This document shows, in pieces, positions 42,106 through 50,623 of a stretch of 59,107 nucleotides of DNA; within the stretch, counting starts at the first letter, position 1, and each line of letters opens with the position of its first letter. Under the pieces are notes generated by a model. It ran no database searches, had not been told where the DNA came from, and was given only the letters and a program-made list of their open reading frames with translations. The position numbers were made by a program, and so were the translations under genes. Source of the stretch: a virus; the IMG/VR virus record IMGVR_UViG_3300024346_000067, positions 1 to 59,107 of that record, one strand, 5' to 3'.

Positions 42106-42474
42106 ATGGAATTCTTTATAAGACAAGGGGCGTCTGACCCAATATTAAAAATGAGGATGATTGATGATGGTAAAAACGACAAATCATCATTTAATGATTT
42201 ATTAGCAAATGCAACAATCACATTTGACATGTTTGACACAAAAACAGACCTACCTGTTATTTTAAACGAAACTTGTTTATTAACAACAAGAACAAAGTTG
42301 TATAACCAAACAACAGACGAATATTACATTACATATCGATTCACAGAAAGTCAAACATCTGAGGTGGGTAAATTTGAGGGTAAAATAACCGTACAATTTG
42401 ATGATGGGTTAGGGAATAACACAACTAAGTTAATTTTACCGATTAAAGAAAAATTATTCATTAATATCTCATAA
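42106..42474 (+). CDS. BppU-like baseplate/tail accessory protein, 122 aa
   Basis: The N-terminus EFFIRQGASDPILKMRMIDDG matches the start of BppU-type upper baseplate domains (xQGxxxPxLKxRL), followed by Ig-like strands (NATITFDMFDTKTDLPVIL, EYYITYRFTESQT) and a closing strand pair. It probably links a receptor-binding or fibre protein to the tail, which fits its place directly after the PT-repeat protein. The next gene, DNA polymerase, starts 100 bases later. Confidence 0.6.
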   Translation: MEFFIRQGASDPILKMRMIDDGKNDKSSFNDLLANATITFDMFDTKTDLPVILNETCLLTTRTKLYNQTTDEYYITYRFTESQTSEVGKFEGKITVQFDDGLGNNTTKLILPIKEKLFINIS

Positions 42475-42527
42475 CTTTTTTATTACCGATTTTTTTTCTT
42501 ATACTTATAAATGTAAACAAGGCAAAC

Positions 42528-42542
42528 TGTGATTTAATCACA
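42528..42542 (+). promoter_or_regulatory. Small hairpin in the DNA polymerase leader
   Basis: TGTGAT and ATCACA form a 6-bp stem with a TTA loop, 32 bases before the polymerase ATG. In T4 the polymerase binds a hairpin operator in its own mRNA leader to repress translation; this hairpin could be an equivalent, but it does not overlap the start codon. No late element precedes the gene. Confidence 0.3.
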
Positions 42543-42574
42543 AGCTAATACGTCACATTTAAAAAAATTATAAG

Positions 42575-45472
42575 ATGAAAGAGGTTATCTCTCAGGAAGT
42601 TATTGAAAACTTTCTTAATGGGGGTGACGATGAGAAATACATCGTAGGTGTCGAATATGACTACCCCACAAATTCAATATCCAAAATTATTCAAGACCCA
42701 ATTAAGGGTAAAATCGTAAAAACAGACTCATTTGTTCCGTTTTTGTGGGTTGGAGATTTAAGTAATTTAAATTTCTATGGTAATTCCAAAGCCACACAAA
42801 AAAAGATGATGGGTAAGTATGGTATTATCATTGATAAACTTGAAACTCAAGGAAATGAACGACTTGAGTTGGGAATGAAGTTTTTAGTGAAGAGTATTAA
42901 AAGTTATACCGATTTAATTAATTTCTTTAAAACAGGTGGACTTGACCCTTGGGGTGAAGATGTTAGAAAACATTTTACAATTCTATCACCCGTTGAACAA
43001 TATCTTGTTCAAACAAAAAAAAGATTATTCAAAGGGATTGACGATTACGGTGGAGTTAATCGATTTGTATTTGATATTGAAACTACAGGTCTTGACCCCG
43101 AAACTTGTCATATCATATTAATTGGGGTTAAAGATAATCGTGGTTTAAATGAAACTATTAGTGCATTTGGTGAAGATGGTGAAAAGAAATGTATTGAAAG
43201 ATTTTTTAAATATATTAGTGATTTAAAACCAACTATTGTTGCTGGATATAACTCCGCATTCTTTGACTGGCCGTTTATATTAAAACGTGCACAAATATTA
43301 GGTGTTGACGTAAATGCTTTAACACAAATATTAACAGGCACGGGGATGAAAGAAAAGAAGGGGGTTTTAAAACTTGCAAATGAAATTGAAGATTACACAC
43401 AACATGTAATTTGGGGATTTAATATTATTGATATTGCACATTCTGTTCGTAGAGCACAAGCAATTAATTCTGAGATTAAATCTTGGGGTTTGAAATATAT
43501 TACCAAATATTTGGAGAAAGAGAAAGAGAATCGTGTATACGTTGAAGGTAATCAAATATCAAAAATTTATTTGGATAACGAAAGTTATTATGTAAATCCA
43601 AAGACGGGTGGTTATAAAAAAATTGGAGAACCCGGTACAGAAAATTTATTAGATAGGTTCCCTGGTAAGTTTGAGATATGGCCAGGTAGAAAAATTGTAG
43701 AACAATATCTTGATGATGACTTGTTTGAAACTATGGTTGTTGACGATTCGTTTAGTCAATCTACATTTTTGATTTCTAAATTGGTACCAACAACTTATGA
43801 AAGAGTTGCCACAATGGGTACCGCCACTTTATGGAAAATTATAATGTTAGCATGGTCATATGAAAATGGTTTAGCAATTCCAGCAAAAGATGAAAAACGT
43901 GCATTCACAGGTGGACTATCAAGATTATTAAATGTTGGTTACTCTAAGAACATTGTTAAGTTTGACTACTCATCACTTTATCCATCAATTCAACTTGTTT
44001 ATGATATATTTCCTGAGTGTGATGTTATGGGTGTACAAAAATCAATGTTAAAATATTTCCGTAACATTCGTATTAAGTACAAACAACTTGCCGGTGAATT
44101 AAAAGATACTGACCCTGTACAATCGGAGATGTATGACCGTAAACAATTACCAATTAAGATTTTTATTAACGCATACTTCGGTAGTTTATCTGCTCCACAC
44201 GTATTTCCTTGGGGTGAAATGGATTCAGGTGAAACCATTACCTGTATTGGTCGTCAGTGTTTACGTATGATGATTATGTTTTACATGAAGAAAGGTTATA
44301 AACCTCTTGTAATGGATACGGATGGTGTAAACTTTGAAACACCTGAGACCGCTAAGGATACTGTTTATATTGGTAAAGGATTAAATGAATTGGTTATTGA
44401 AGGTAAAGAATATCGTGGTATTGAAGCGGACACCGCAGAATTTAATGATATCTTCATGAGAAATGAAATGGGTCTTGATATTGATTATACCGCACCCGCG
44501 TGTATTAATATTTCACGTAAAAATTATATCATTAAGTTAGTAAAGAAAGGTAAAGAAAAAATAAAACTAACGGGTAATACTATTAAGTCTAAAAAGATGC
44601 AGACATATGTTACTGAATTTTTAGATGAGGGTTTAAAGTTTTTATTAAATGGTGACGGATTATCTTTTGTTGAATTATATTATGAATATGTGAATAAAAT
44701 TTATAATAAAGAAATTCCATTATCAAAGATTGCAAACAAAGCACGTGTTAAACAATCCATTAAAGATTATAAAAAACATGTTCAAAAAGTTACCAAATCA
44801 GGTTCTTTAATGTCACGTCAAGCACATATGGAATTGATAATGAATAGTGACTATCCCGCAGGATTAGGTGACACAATTTATTATGTTAACAATGGAAGTA
44901 AAAAATCTTCTGGTGATGTTCAAAAAATTACCAAACCAACTAAAAAACAGAATGAAGATTATATGGCTAAATTTGGTGTGTTAATGCCTGAAAATTTTAT
45001 TGAGGTTAACTGTTATATGATTGATGAAAAGGAAATTCTAAATAATCCAAATTTAACTGGTGACTATAATGTACCTCGTTATTTAAATAATTTTAATAAA
45101 AGAGTTGAACCATTATTAGTTGTTTTTAATCCATCAATAAGAGAAGATATATTAGTTGAAAGTCCTGAAGAAAGACAATATTTTACTAAAACACAGTGTG
45201 AATTGGTGAATGGATTTCCATTAAAGGAAACAGGTCAAGATAAATTTGATGAGGTTATGACCTTGTCAGATAGTGAGGTTGTGTTTTGGAATAAAGTTGG
45301 ACGTGATCCATTCTTTATGTATGTGGAAAATAGTTTAGAATTGGCTGACCCATATTGGGTAAATCTTAATAGAGAAGTTGTTGCGTCCCAAGTGGGGTCT
45401 ACTGTGAGTAATGAAGACGAAATTATCGGTAACGATAACGGTGATTTAATACTACACGTAACTGAAGTTTAG
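42575..45472 (+). CDS. 43: DNA polymerase, family B (gp43-like)
   Basis: The 965-residue protein has the 3'-5' exonuclease motifs FVFDIETTG (D167, E169) and AGYNSAFFDWPF (about 223-234), then polymerase motif A KFDYSSLYPSI (D464), motif B KQLPIKIFINAYFGS (about 523-537) and motif C VMDTDGVNF (581-584 DTDG). T4 gp43 has 898 residues and DTDS at motif C, so the Gly here is a deviation. It is the replicative polymerase with proofreading. Its 3' end overlaps the neck gene on the other strand by four bases. Confidence 0.96.
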   Translation: MKEVISQEVIENFLNGGDDEKYIVGVEYDYPTNSISKIIQDPIKGKIVKTDSFVPFLWVGDLSNLNFYGNSKATQKKMMGKYGIIIDKLETQGNERLELGMKFLVKSIKSYTDLINFFKTGGLDPWGEDVRKHFTILSPVEQYLVQTKKRLFKGIDDYGGVNRFVFDIETTGLDPETCHIILIGVKDNRGLNETISAFGEDGEKKCIERFFKYISDLKPTIVAGYNSAFFDWPFILKRAQILGVDVNALTQILTGTGMKEKKGVLKLANEIEDYTQHVIWGFNIIDIAHSVRRAQAINSEIKSWGLKYITKYLEKEKENRVYVEGNQISKIYLDNESYYVNPKTGGYKKIGEPGTENLLDRFPGKFEIWPGRKIVEQYLDDDLFETMVVDDSFSQSTFLISKLVPTTYERVATMGTATLWKIIMLAWSYENGLAIPAKDEKRAFTGGLSRLLNVGYSKNIVKFDYSSLYPSIQLVYDIFPECDVMGVQKSMLKYFRNIRIKYKQLAGELKDTDPVQSEMYDRKQLPIKIFINAYFGSLSAPHVFPWGEMDSGETITCIGRQCLRMMIMFYMKKGYKPLVMDTDGVNFETPETAKDTVYIGKGLNELVIEGKEYRGIEADTAEFNDIFMRNEMGLDIDYTAPACINISRKNYIIKLVKKGKEKIKLTGNTIKSKKMQTYVTEFLDEGLKFLLNGDGLSFVELYYEYVNKIYNKEIPLSKIANKARVKQSIKDYKKHVQKVTKSGSLMSRQAHMELIMNSDYPAGLGDTIYYVNNGSKKSSGDVQKITKPTKKQNEDYMAKFGVLMPENFIEVNCYMIDEKEILNNPNLTGDYNVPRYLNNFNKRVEPLLVVFNPSIREDILVESPEERQYFTKTQCELVNGFPLKETGQDKFDEVMTLSDSEVVFWNKVGRDPFFMYVENSLELADPYWVNLNREVVASQVGSTVSNEDEIIGNDNGDLILHVTEV

Positions 45473-46584
45473 ATGATATTGATTGGAGCTGGCATTGCTC
45501 TGAACTTGAGTGACTTATTAAGGTTCTCAGCTTCGCCAGCTTTTCTTTCAAGAATTTTGTCAGGACGAAGTCTTTCAAGTCGAGCCATTAGTTCTTCCAC
45601 TAATTTAGATTTCTCATCTTTACCCTCAGTAATTAATGAAGTGTAATCTAATTTAATTGTACTATCAGGAACTTGTAAATCTCCTGAGAATTTACCCCAA
45701 ATACGACCTAAACCTTCTTTAGAATAACCGATTAGATATTTTCTAACCCAATTTTGAGATGGTTTATTTAAACTATCCCATGTTAATTCTTCGGTCATCA
45801 CATCTGAAGGTAATTTAATAACGTCTTTGTTTTTCTTTAAACAGGTATCTCTATCCATGGTATCATAGTACCAATACCAAACATAATAATTCTTTCTAGC
45901 TATAGAACCAAAATCGAACCTACCGCCAGGAACATTAAATAAATGTATTAACTTTTTACCTTCAGGACCCGCAGTTATTTTATATGTTAAGTCTCCTCCG
46001 ATAAGTCTATTCTTTATATTTCTATCACCCATTCTAAGCATTAAATCAAAACCTGGCGTCATTAGATATGACCCTGTTGACCCAACTTGAGCAAATCCAC
46101 CCATACCCCCAAATCCATTACCACCTAATCCACCAAAACCCGCAGATATTGGGTCAACTATGGTATCTGTTAAAGTTGCTCGTGTAAACCACAATAATTC
46201 ATTAATTTCACGTCCAGCAGGTACTTCATATATTTGTTCACCATTAATTAATTCAATAAAATCTTTTTTAAGTTCATTATCTCCACCAGCCTGTAAACCT
46301 ACGATTTTAGAGTAGGAATGGGTATATTGAGTTTCATAATCCAAACTTCTTGTTGTAAACGCTCTTGATAAGGATTGGGTATCTAAATTAAGTCCCGCCA
46401 ATGCTGACCATTGAGATTCAATTAACCAATCACTAACATATTGTTCATATTCAGATAGAGATAACTCCAAAAACGTGTCCATTTGTTCTTGGGTTAATTC
46501 AATACCACGAACGGGCATACCTAATAAATGGAATACTTGAGTATATAATTTTTCTTTTTCTTGTTCTGAAATAATTGTCGACAT
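45469..46584 (-). CDS. 13: Neck protein (gp13-like)
   Basis: The 371-residue protein shares the T4 gp13 layout: LLGMPVRGIELTQEQMDTFLELSLSEYEQY near the start (T4: a similar [26 protein letters not shown] stretch, shortened here), a Gly-rich central loop (FGGLGGNGFGGMGGF), and a helical C-terminus (LVEELMARLERLRPDKI). gp13 with gp14 closes the packaged head and joins it to the tail. Genes for gp14- and gp15-like proteins follow at 48609 on the other strand, which supports the call. Confidence 0.72.
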   Translation of the reverse strand: MSTIISEQEKEKLYTQVFHLLGMPVRGIELTQEQMDTFLELSLSEYEQYVSDWLIESQWSALAGLNLDTQSLSRAFTTRSLDYETQYTHSYSKIVGLQAGGDNELKKDFIELINGEQIYEVPAGREINELLWFTRATLTDTIVDPISAGFGGLGGNGFGGMGGFAQVGSTGSYLMTPGFDLMLRMGDRNIKNRLIGGDLTYKITAGPEGKKLIHLFNVPGGRFDFGSIARKNYYVWYWYYDTMDRDTCLKKNKDVIKLPSDVMTEELTWDSLNKPSQNWVRKYLIGYSKEGLGRIWGKFSGDLQVPDSTIKLDYTSLITEGKDEKSKLVEELMARLERLRPDKILERKAGEAENLNKSLKFRAMPAPINII

Positions 46585-46599
46585 AATTTTATATATTCT

Positions 46600-46607
46600 A
46601 ATAAATA
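46600..46607 (-). promoter_or_regulatory. TATTTATT element (minus strand) before neck gene
   Basis: Reads TATTTATT on the minus strand, 15 bases before the gp13-like ATG. Confidence 0.45.
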
Positions 46608-46622
46608 GTTTATATTTAAGTT

Positions 46623-46829
46623 ATGAACGATAAATTAAACGAACTATTCACAATTTGTGGTATCAACGATTTTATTTTCACATACCAAAAAGAAGGTGAG
46701 GAAAATTATATTGATTATTCCGTTAATCCTGAAAAAAAGATTGTTGTAAACATTTCAAATGTAGAGGACGAAGAATTAGATAAGTTGTTAACTTCAAAAA
46801 TTGAAGAATTAAAAGAGTTGTTTAAGTAA
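46623..46829 (+). CDS. Small acidic protein, 68 aa
   Basis: Not recognised. It has an N-terminal helix, two strands (DFIFTYQKEGEENYIDYS, KKIVVNISN) and an acidic C-terminal helix (EDEELDKLLTSKIEELKELF). It is divergent from the neck gene and its last 21 bases overlap the convergent helicase gene. The regular secondary structure pattern favours a real gene. Confidence 0.5.
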   Translation: MNDKLNELFTICGINDFIFTYQKEGEENYIDYSVNPEKKIVVNISNVEDEELDKLLTSKIEELKELFK

Positions 46830-48560
46830 ATCCTTACTGAACGATTCAGAGTATTCTCCGTCACCCATTACTTGGTCAATTACCCCTTTCTTTTTCTGTA
46901 ATATATTATAGATAATTTTCTCAACCGTATTCTCAAAAACGGGGTAATAAACTAATACACTATTTTTTTGTCCATATCTATACGCTCGGTCTTCACCTTG
47001 AGCGTGGTCAGCTGGTACAAAAGATAAGTCATTCATAATAACAACTTCAGCCGAGGTTAATGTAATCCCAACACCCGCGGCTTTAATATTACCAATAAAG
47101 ACTTTTATTTTATCGTCGGTTTGAAATCTATCAACGTTTTCTTGTCGTTTATCTTTATTCATACGACCATCAAGAGTCACTGATATTTTTTTATATTTGT
47201 CATGTAACATATCTAATGACATTGTAAAGTTGGTAAACACAATTACCTTTTTACCTTGTTCAACAAATTTGTCAATCAATTCACAAGTATATGGTATTTT
47301 TTCATAAGCGATAAGTTGTCTAATTTTCATTAAACGATTTAACGTAACTGTGATTGTTTCATCATTTTTCTTATCGGTACTAATACGTGTAAACTCTTCT
47401 AATTCCTCATCATACATTTTACTACTCAGTTCAACAAAAACAGGTGTAACAATTTTTTCAGGTAAATCAAGAATATCATTCTTCATTCTTCTTAATACAA
47501 CGTGTTTTGTTCTTTCACGAAGTTCATCTAAATTACTTGCGCCACTTGTATTCCACACTTTACGATTACCAACTCTAAATTGATATCCTTTACAGTATCT
47601 ACGAACATAAGATTGCCAATTTAAAGTTAGTGGAGACTCAACAATCTTTAATAAGTTGAAATAATTAATAGGTCTTGAGGTCATTGGTGTTCCTGTTAAT
47701 AACCAAACCTTAGGTATGGTTTCAAGAACGTCATTTAATAATCTAGTTCTGTTTGCGGTTGCATTTGAAATGTAGTGAGCCTCATCTACGATTGCCAAGT
47801 CAAAATTGGCATTAACCAAAAGTTTATAATCGTCGCTATCCTCGCTCTTGTCTGTAGTGTGGTAGTTCTTAATAATATCATAATTAATAATGTAGAAATC
47901 AAAAGTAGAACCCCATTTACGTCCTTCGACAATTAAAACTTTTCTATCTGAATAGTTTTTTATTTCCCTTTCCCAATTTATTTTTAAAGATGCAGGACAT
48001 ACTATAAGTATCTTCCTTGCTTTACTTTCTAACGACGCAATAACGGCGGATGTTGTTTTACCTAAACCCATGTCATCAGCTAAAATAAATTTATCGTTTG
48101 CCAATAGTTTCTCAATCGCTTCTTTTTGATGTTCCATTGGTGGTCTAACATCGTACTTACTATAATCTATAATTCGATTAAGTTTTTTCTCTTCTTGCAT
48201 TACCGCAGCCTTTGGTAACCACATTGCACTATTTTGTTCTGTTTCTAAAATTTTGCCCCATATATGAAACGCCTTGTCAGATTCACACAATAGTTTTTCA
48301 CACCAAATTTGTTCGGGTGCAGTTGGTAATAATCTTTCTTCTTGTATTTTTTCACCAAAAGTTGAAACAATTTTAATATGTTTTCTTGCAACCTTTGGAG
48401 TTATCTGATGATATTTTTGTACATACTCAGATTGAGGTCTTGTTAATTTAAAATTCTTAACTTCCACAAATTTTCTTTTCCAATCTAATAGTTGATTGTT
48501 AGAACCTTCATAGGTTAATAATATATTTCTCGCCTCAATTTCGGGAATCTTAGTTTCCAT
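46809..48560 (-). CDS. SNF2-family helicase
   Basis: From the ATG at 48558-48560, 583 residues. The SF2/SNF2 motifs are visible: DMGLGKT (163-169), IVDEAHY (258-264, DEAH box), LTGTP (288-292), VIVFTNF (about residue 435) and QGEDRAYRYGQ (521-531), the Swi2/Snf2 motif VI. The type is SMARCAL1/HepA-like, translocating on DNA, perhaps in fork remodelling or recombination, like T4 UvsW/Dda by role only. A TATTTATG variant stands 11 bases before the start; an earlier in-frame ATG would add ten hydrophobic residues and lies before that element. Confidence 0.9.
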   Translation of the reverse strand: METKIPEIEARNILLTYEGSNNQLLDWKRKFVEVKNFKLTRPQSEYVQKYHQITPKVARKHIKIVSTFGEKIQEERLLPTAPEQIWCEKLLCESDKAFHIWGKILETEQNSAMWLPKAAVMQEEKKLNRIIDYSKYDVRPPMEHQKEAIEKLLANDKFILADDMGLGKTTSAVIASLESKARKILIVCPASLKINWEREIKNYSDRKVLIVEGRKWGSTFDFYIINYDIIKNYHTTDKSEDSDDYKLLVNANFDLAIVDEAHYISNATANRTRLLNDVLETIPKVWLLTGTPMTSRPINYFNLLKIVESPLTLNWQSYVRRYCKGYQFRVGNRKVWNTSGASNLDELRERTKHVVLRRMKNDILDLPEKIVTPVFVELSSKMYDEELEEFTRISTDKKNDETITVTLNRLMKIRQLIAYEKIPYTCELIDKFVEQGKKVIVFTNFTMSLDMLHDKYKKISVTLDGRMNKDKRQENVDRFQTDDKIKVFIGNIKAAGVGITLTSAEVVIMNDLSFVPADHAQGEDRAYRYGQKNSVLVYYPVFENTVEKIIYNILQKKKGVIDQVMGDGEYSESFSKDLLKQLF

Positions 48561-48595
48561 ATTAAAATATACATAAATAGAATGTAACATTAAAC

Positions 48596-48603
48596 TATTT
48601 ATT
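48596..48603 (+). promoter_or_regulatory. TATTTATT element before gp14-like gene
   Basis: TATTTATT ends five bases before the ATG at 48609, with the flanking C also found at other close-spaced sites (CTATTTAT). Confidence 0.45.
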
Positions 48604-48608
48604 AGGAT

Positions 48609-49121
48609 ATGAACAATAAACTACCTATTACCAGAATGTCTAAATTCCTGTCTCAGGATGACTTCGATTTGAATATTCAAATGGGTGAGGAGTATCTTCA
48701 TGGGGATTTAAACATGAAATTGGTATTATATCGAGTGGACAGACAAAAGACTGAAAATGATGATGTATATGCCGAAGTGGGAACCGATGAAATCAAATAT
48801 TTCCCACCAATCGAATTTAATGGTTTGGTTAAAATAGAGGAACCAAAGAATGTTGCATATAAAACAGGTTTACTTAGATATTTGGAACCAGGTAATATGA
48901 TACTTTCCGTTTATATTAAACATTTAGAAGAATTAAAGATTGATATTAGATACGGTGATTATATTGGATATCCTGAATCCGAAACAAGAACAAGGTTTTA
49001 TACCGTTACAAATGACGGAAAGGTAACGTCGGATAATAAACATAATATGTTTGGATATAAACCATATTATCGAACAATAACGTGTACACCAGTACAAGAT
49101 TCATCATTTAGAGGAGTATAA
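48609..49121 (+). CDS. Head-completion/neck protein (gp14-like)
   Basis: The 170-residue protein is beta-rich: LNMKLVLYRVDRQKT, EIKYFPPIEFNGLVKI, GNMILSVYIKHLEELKIDIR, and YPESETRTRFYTV. Size and order directly before the gp15-like gene suggest the neck component that joins gp13 to the tail terminator (T4 gp14 has 256 residues). The similarity to T4 gp14 in sequence is low, so the assignment rests mainly on position and strand pattern. The next gene starts two bases after the stop. Confidence 0.5.
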   Translation: MNNKLPITRMSKFLSQDDFDLNIQMGEEYLHGDLNMKLVLYRVDRQKTENDDVYAEVGTDEIKYFPPIEFNGLVKIEEPKNVAYKTGLLRYLEPGNMILSVYIKHLEELKIDIRYGDYIGYPESETRTRFYTVTNDGKVTSDNKHNMFGYKPYYRTITCTPVQDSSFRGV

Positions 49122-49122
49122 C

Positions 49123-50355
49123 ATGGGAATACCAAAAAGAAAACTTAGTGTGACACTATATCCTGAAAAAATATTAGTGGAAAGAAGACAAGAATTGTTA
49201 GAAAAAATAACAAAGTCAGACGCGTATTTACCCGAATCAATATTACATGATGATATGGATATGGGATTTTTGGAATATGTAAATAAGAATTTTAAGGTAG
49301 TTTCAAATAACGTTCAAATACCAATTATTAATAAAATATTAACCATTCAAAGATGGGGTGAGTTTACACAAAATTGGAGTTTTAGTAATGAGGATGGAAA
49401 TATGGAACTTCCGTTTGTTGCAATTATAAGAAAGCCAGACGTTCAATATGGTACCAATCCATCAGTACAAAGAACAATACCTGATAGATATCAATTTCAT
49501 TATGCTACCGTACCTACTTGGAATGGAACATCAATGGGTGCTGATATCTATAAAATCCCACAACCAATTCCGGTAGATATTTCATATGAAGTTACCATTA
49601 TTTGTAATCGTTTTAGGGATTTGAATAAATTTAATAAAAAAGTACTACAAAGATTTCCATCAAGACAAGATTACACAAGAGTAAAGGGTCACTACATCCC
49701 TATTGTATTAGATAGTATTGACGATACAAGTCCGATGGAAGCATTAGATGGACGTAGATTTTATATGCAAAATTATAAATTTACAATGTTAGGGTTCTTA
49801 ATAGATAGTGACGAGTTTGAGGTTAGTCCCGCTGTTAGTAGACTATTTATTATGAGTGAATTTACAAATGAAAACGCAAATATGAGAAAATATCAAAATA
49901 AGTCTCTTAGTTTAACTAATGTTAACTTTACGGGAAATGGAACACAAACATTATATAGTGTGGGTGAAAGTATTGGTACGTTATTTGGAGTATCAGTTAA
50001 TGGAGTTTTACAAGAAAAAGGTAATGATTTTTATCACATTACATATACACATAAAATAACATTTGTTACACCTCCACCAGCGAATGCCGTAATACTAATA
50101 ACATATTATAAAGGTAGAAACAACGTTATATTAGATACCTACGGTAAGGTTATTCAAGTCGATAAAGAAGTTTTTACATATACCGGGTCTACAGTTACGT
50201 TTAACGTATCAAACCCAATTAGTAGTGTAATCACATTAGACATTAACGGATTAGTTGAAGACGAGTCGTCAGGTTATACCGTTGGTGAACAATCTGTTAC
50301 TTTATTAGGAACCCCTGTTGTGGGTTCTGTTATTACGGTTTCTTACTTATATTAA
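49123..50355 (+). CDS. 15: Tail completion/sheath stabiliser (gp15-like) with added repeats
   Basis: Residues about 1-265 resemble T4 gp15: YKIPQPIPVDISYEVTIICN, then FNKKVLQRFPSRQDYTRV, and RRFYMQNYKFTMLGFLIDS. gp15 caps the tail tube and sheath and meets the neck. Residues about 268-410 form two copies of a 70-residue beta module (FTGNGTQTLYSVGES, FGVSVNGVLQEKGNDFY, KITFVTPPPANAVILITYY; then a shorter second copy), an extension absent from T4 gp15 that may decorate the tail top. It ends over the RHH gene on the other strand by four bases. Confidence 0.7.
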   Translation: MGIPKRKLSVTLYPEKILVERRQELLEKITKSDAYLPESILHDDMDMGFLEYVNKNFKVVSNNVQIPIINKILTIQRWGEFTQNWSFSNEDGNMELPFVAIIRKPDVQYGTNPSVQRTIPDRYQFHYATVPTWNGTSMGADIYKIPQPIPVDISYEVTIICNRFRDLNKFNKKVLQRFPSRQDYTRVKGHYIPIVLDSIDDTSPMEALDGRRFYMQNYKFTMLGFLIDSDEFEVSPAVSRLFIMSEFTNENANMRKYQNKSLSLTNVNFTGNGTQTLYSVGESIGTLFGVSVNGVLQEKGNDFYHITYTHKITFVTPPPANAVILITYYKGRNNVILDTYGKVIQVDKEVFTYTGSTVTFNVSNPISSVITLDINGLVEDESSGYTVGEQSVTLLGTPVVGSVITVSYLY

Positions 50356-50507
50356 GATTCACCATAAATGTCTTTTTTGGGTTTACATAGGTCTTCTATG
50401 AACTTTTCCAACAATTTATAAATTTTTAATCCATTTTTTTCACAATGGGTTTTAAGTAGTTGGTGATGTTTTTCACTGATTTTGACGTTTTTCGTTTTGT
50501 TTTCCAT
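50352..50507 (-). CDS. Ribbon-helix-helix-like small DNA-binding protein, 51 aa
   Basis: The true gene is the last 51 codons of a longer open frame; its ATG is at 50505-50507. TKNVKISEKHHQLLKTHCEKNGLKIYKLLEKFI has the strand-helix-helix pattern of small phage RHH regulators (shown here in two parts: KNVKISEKHHQLLKTH and KNGLKIYKLLEKFI). It would bind DNA as a dimer. It lies alone on the minus strand between tail genes, with the 116-base gap to the sheath gene as a possible operator region. Confidence 0.7.
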   Translation of the reverse strand: MENKTKNVKISEKHHQLLKTHCEKNGLKIYKLLEKFIEDLCKPKKDIYGES

Positions 50508-50578
50508 AATTAAAGATATAAAAAGATAAATAAGTATCTTTTTATAAAAAGTATCGAAATCTTTGATAAAAACAAAGA

Positions 50579-50586
50579 TATTTATA
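50579..50586 (+). promoter_or_regulatory. TATTTATA element before sheath gene
   Basis: Exact octamer, 37 bases before the sheath ATG at 50624, followed by an A-rich leader. Confidence 0.55.
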
Positions 50587-50623
50587 AGATAACTAATAAA
50601 AACATTTAACCAAAAACAAATCG

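Noticed and set aside
46809-48560. Assignment of the SNF2 helicase as T4 UvsW
   Set aside because: The motif VI form QGEDRAYRYGQ and the overall layout are those of SNF2/SMARCAL1-type enzymes and not of UvsW.
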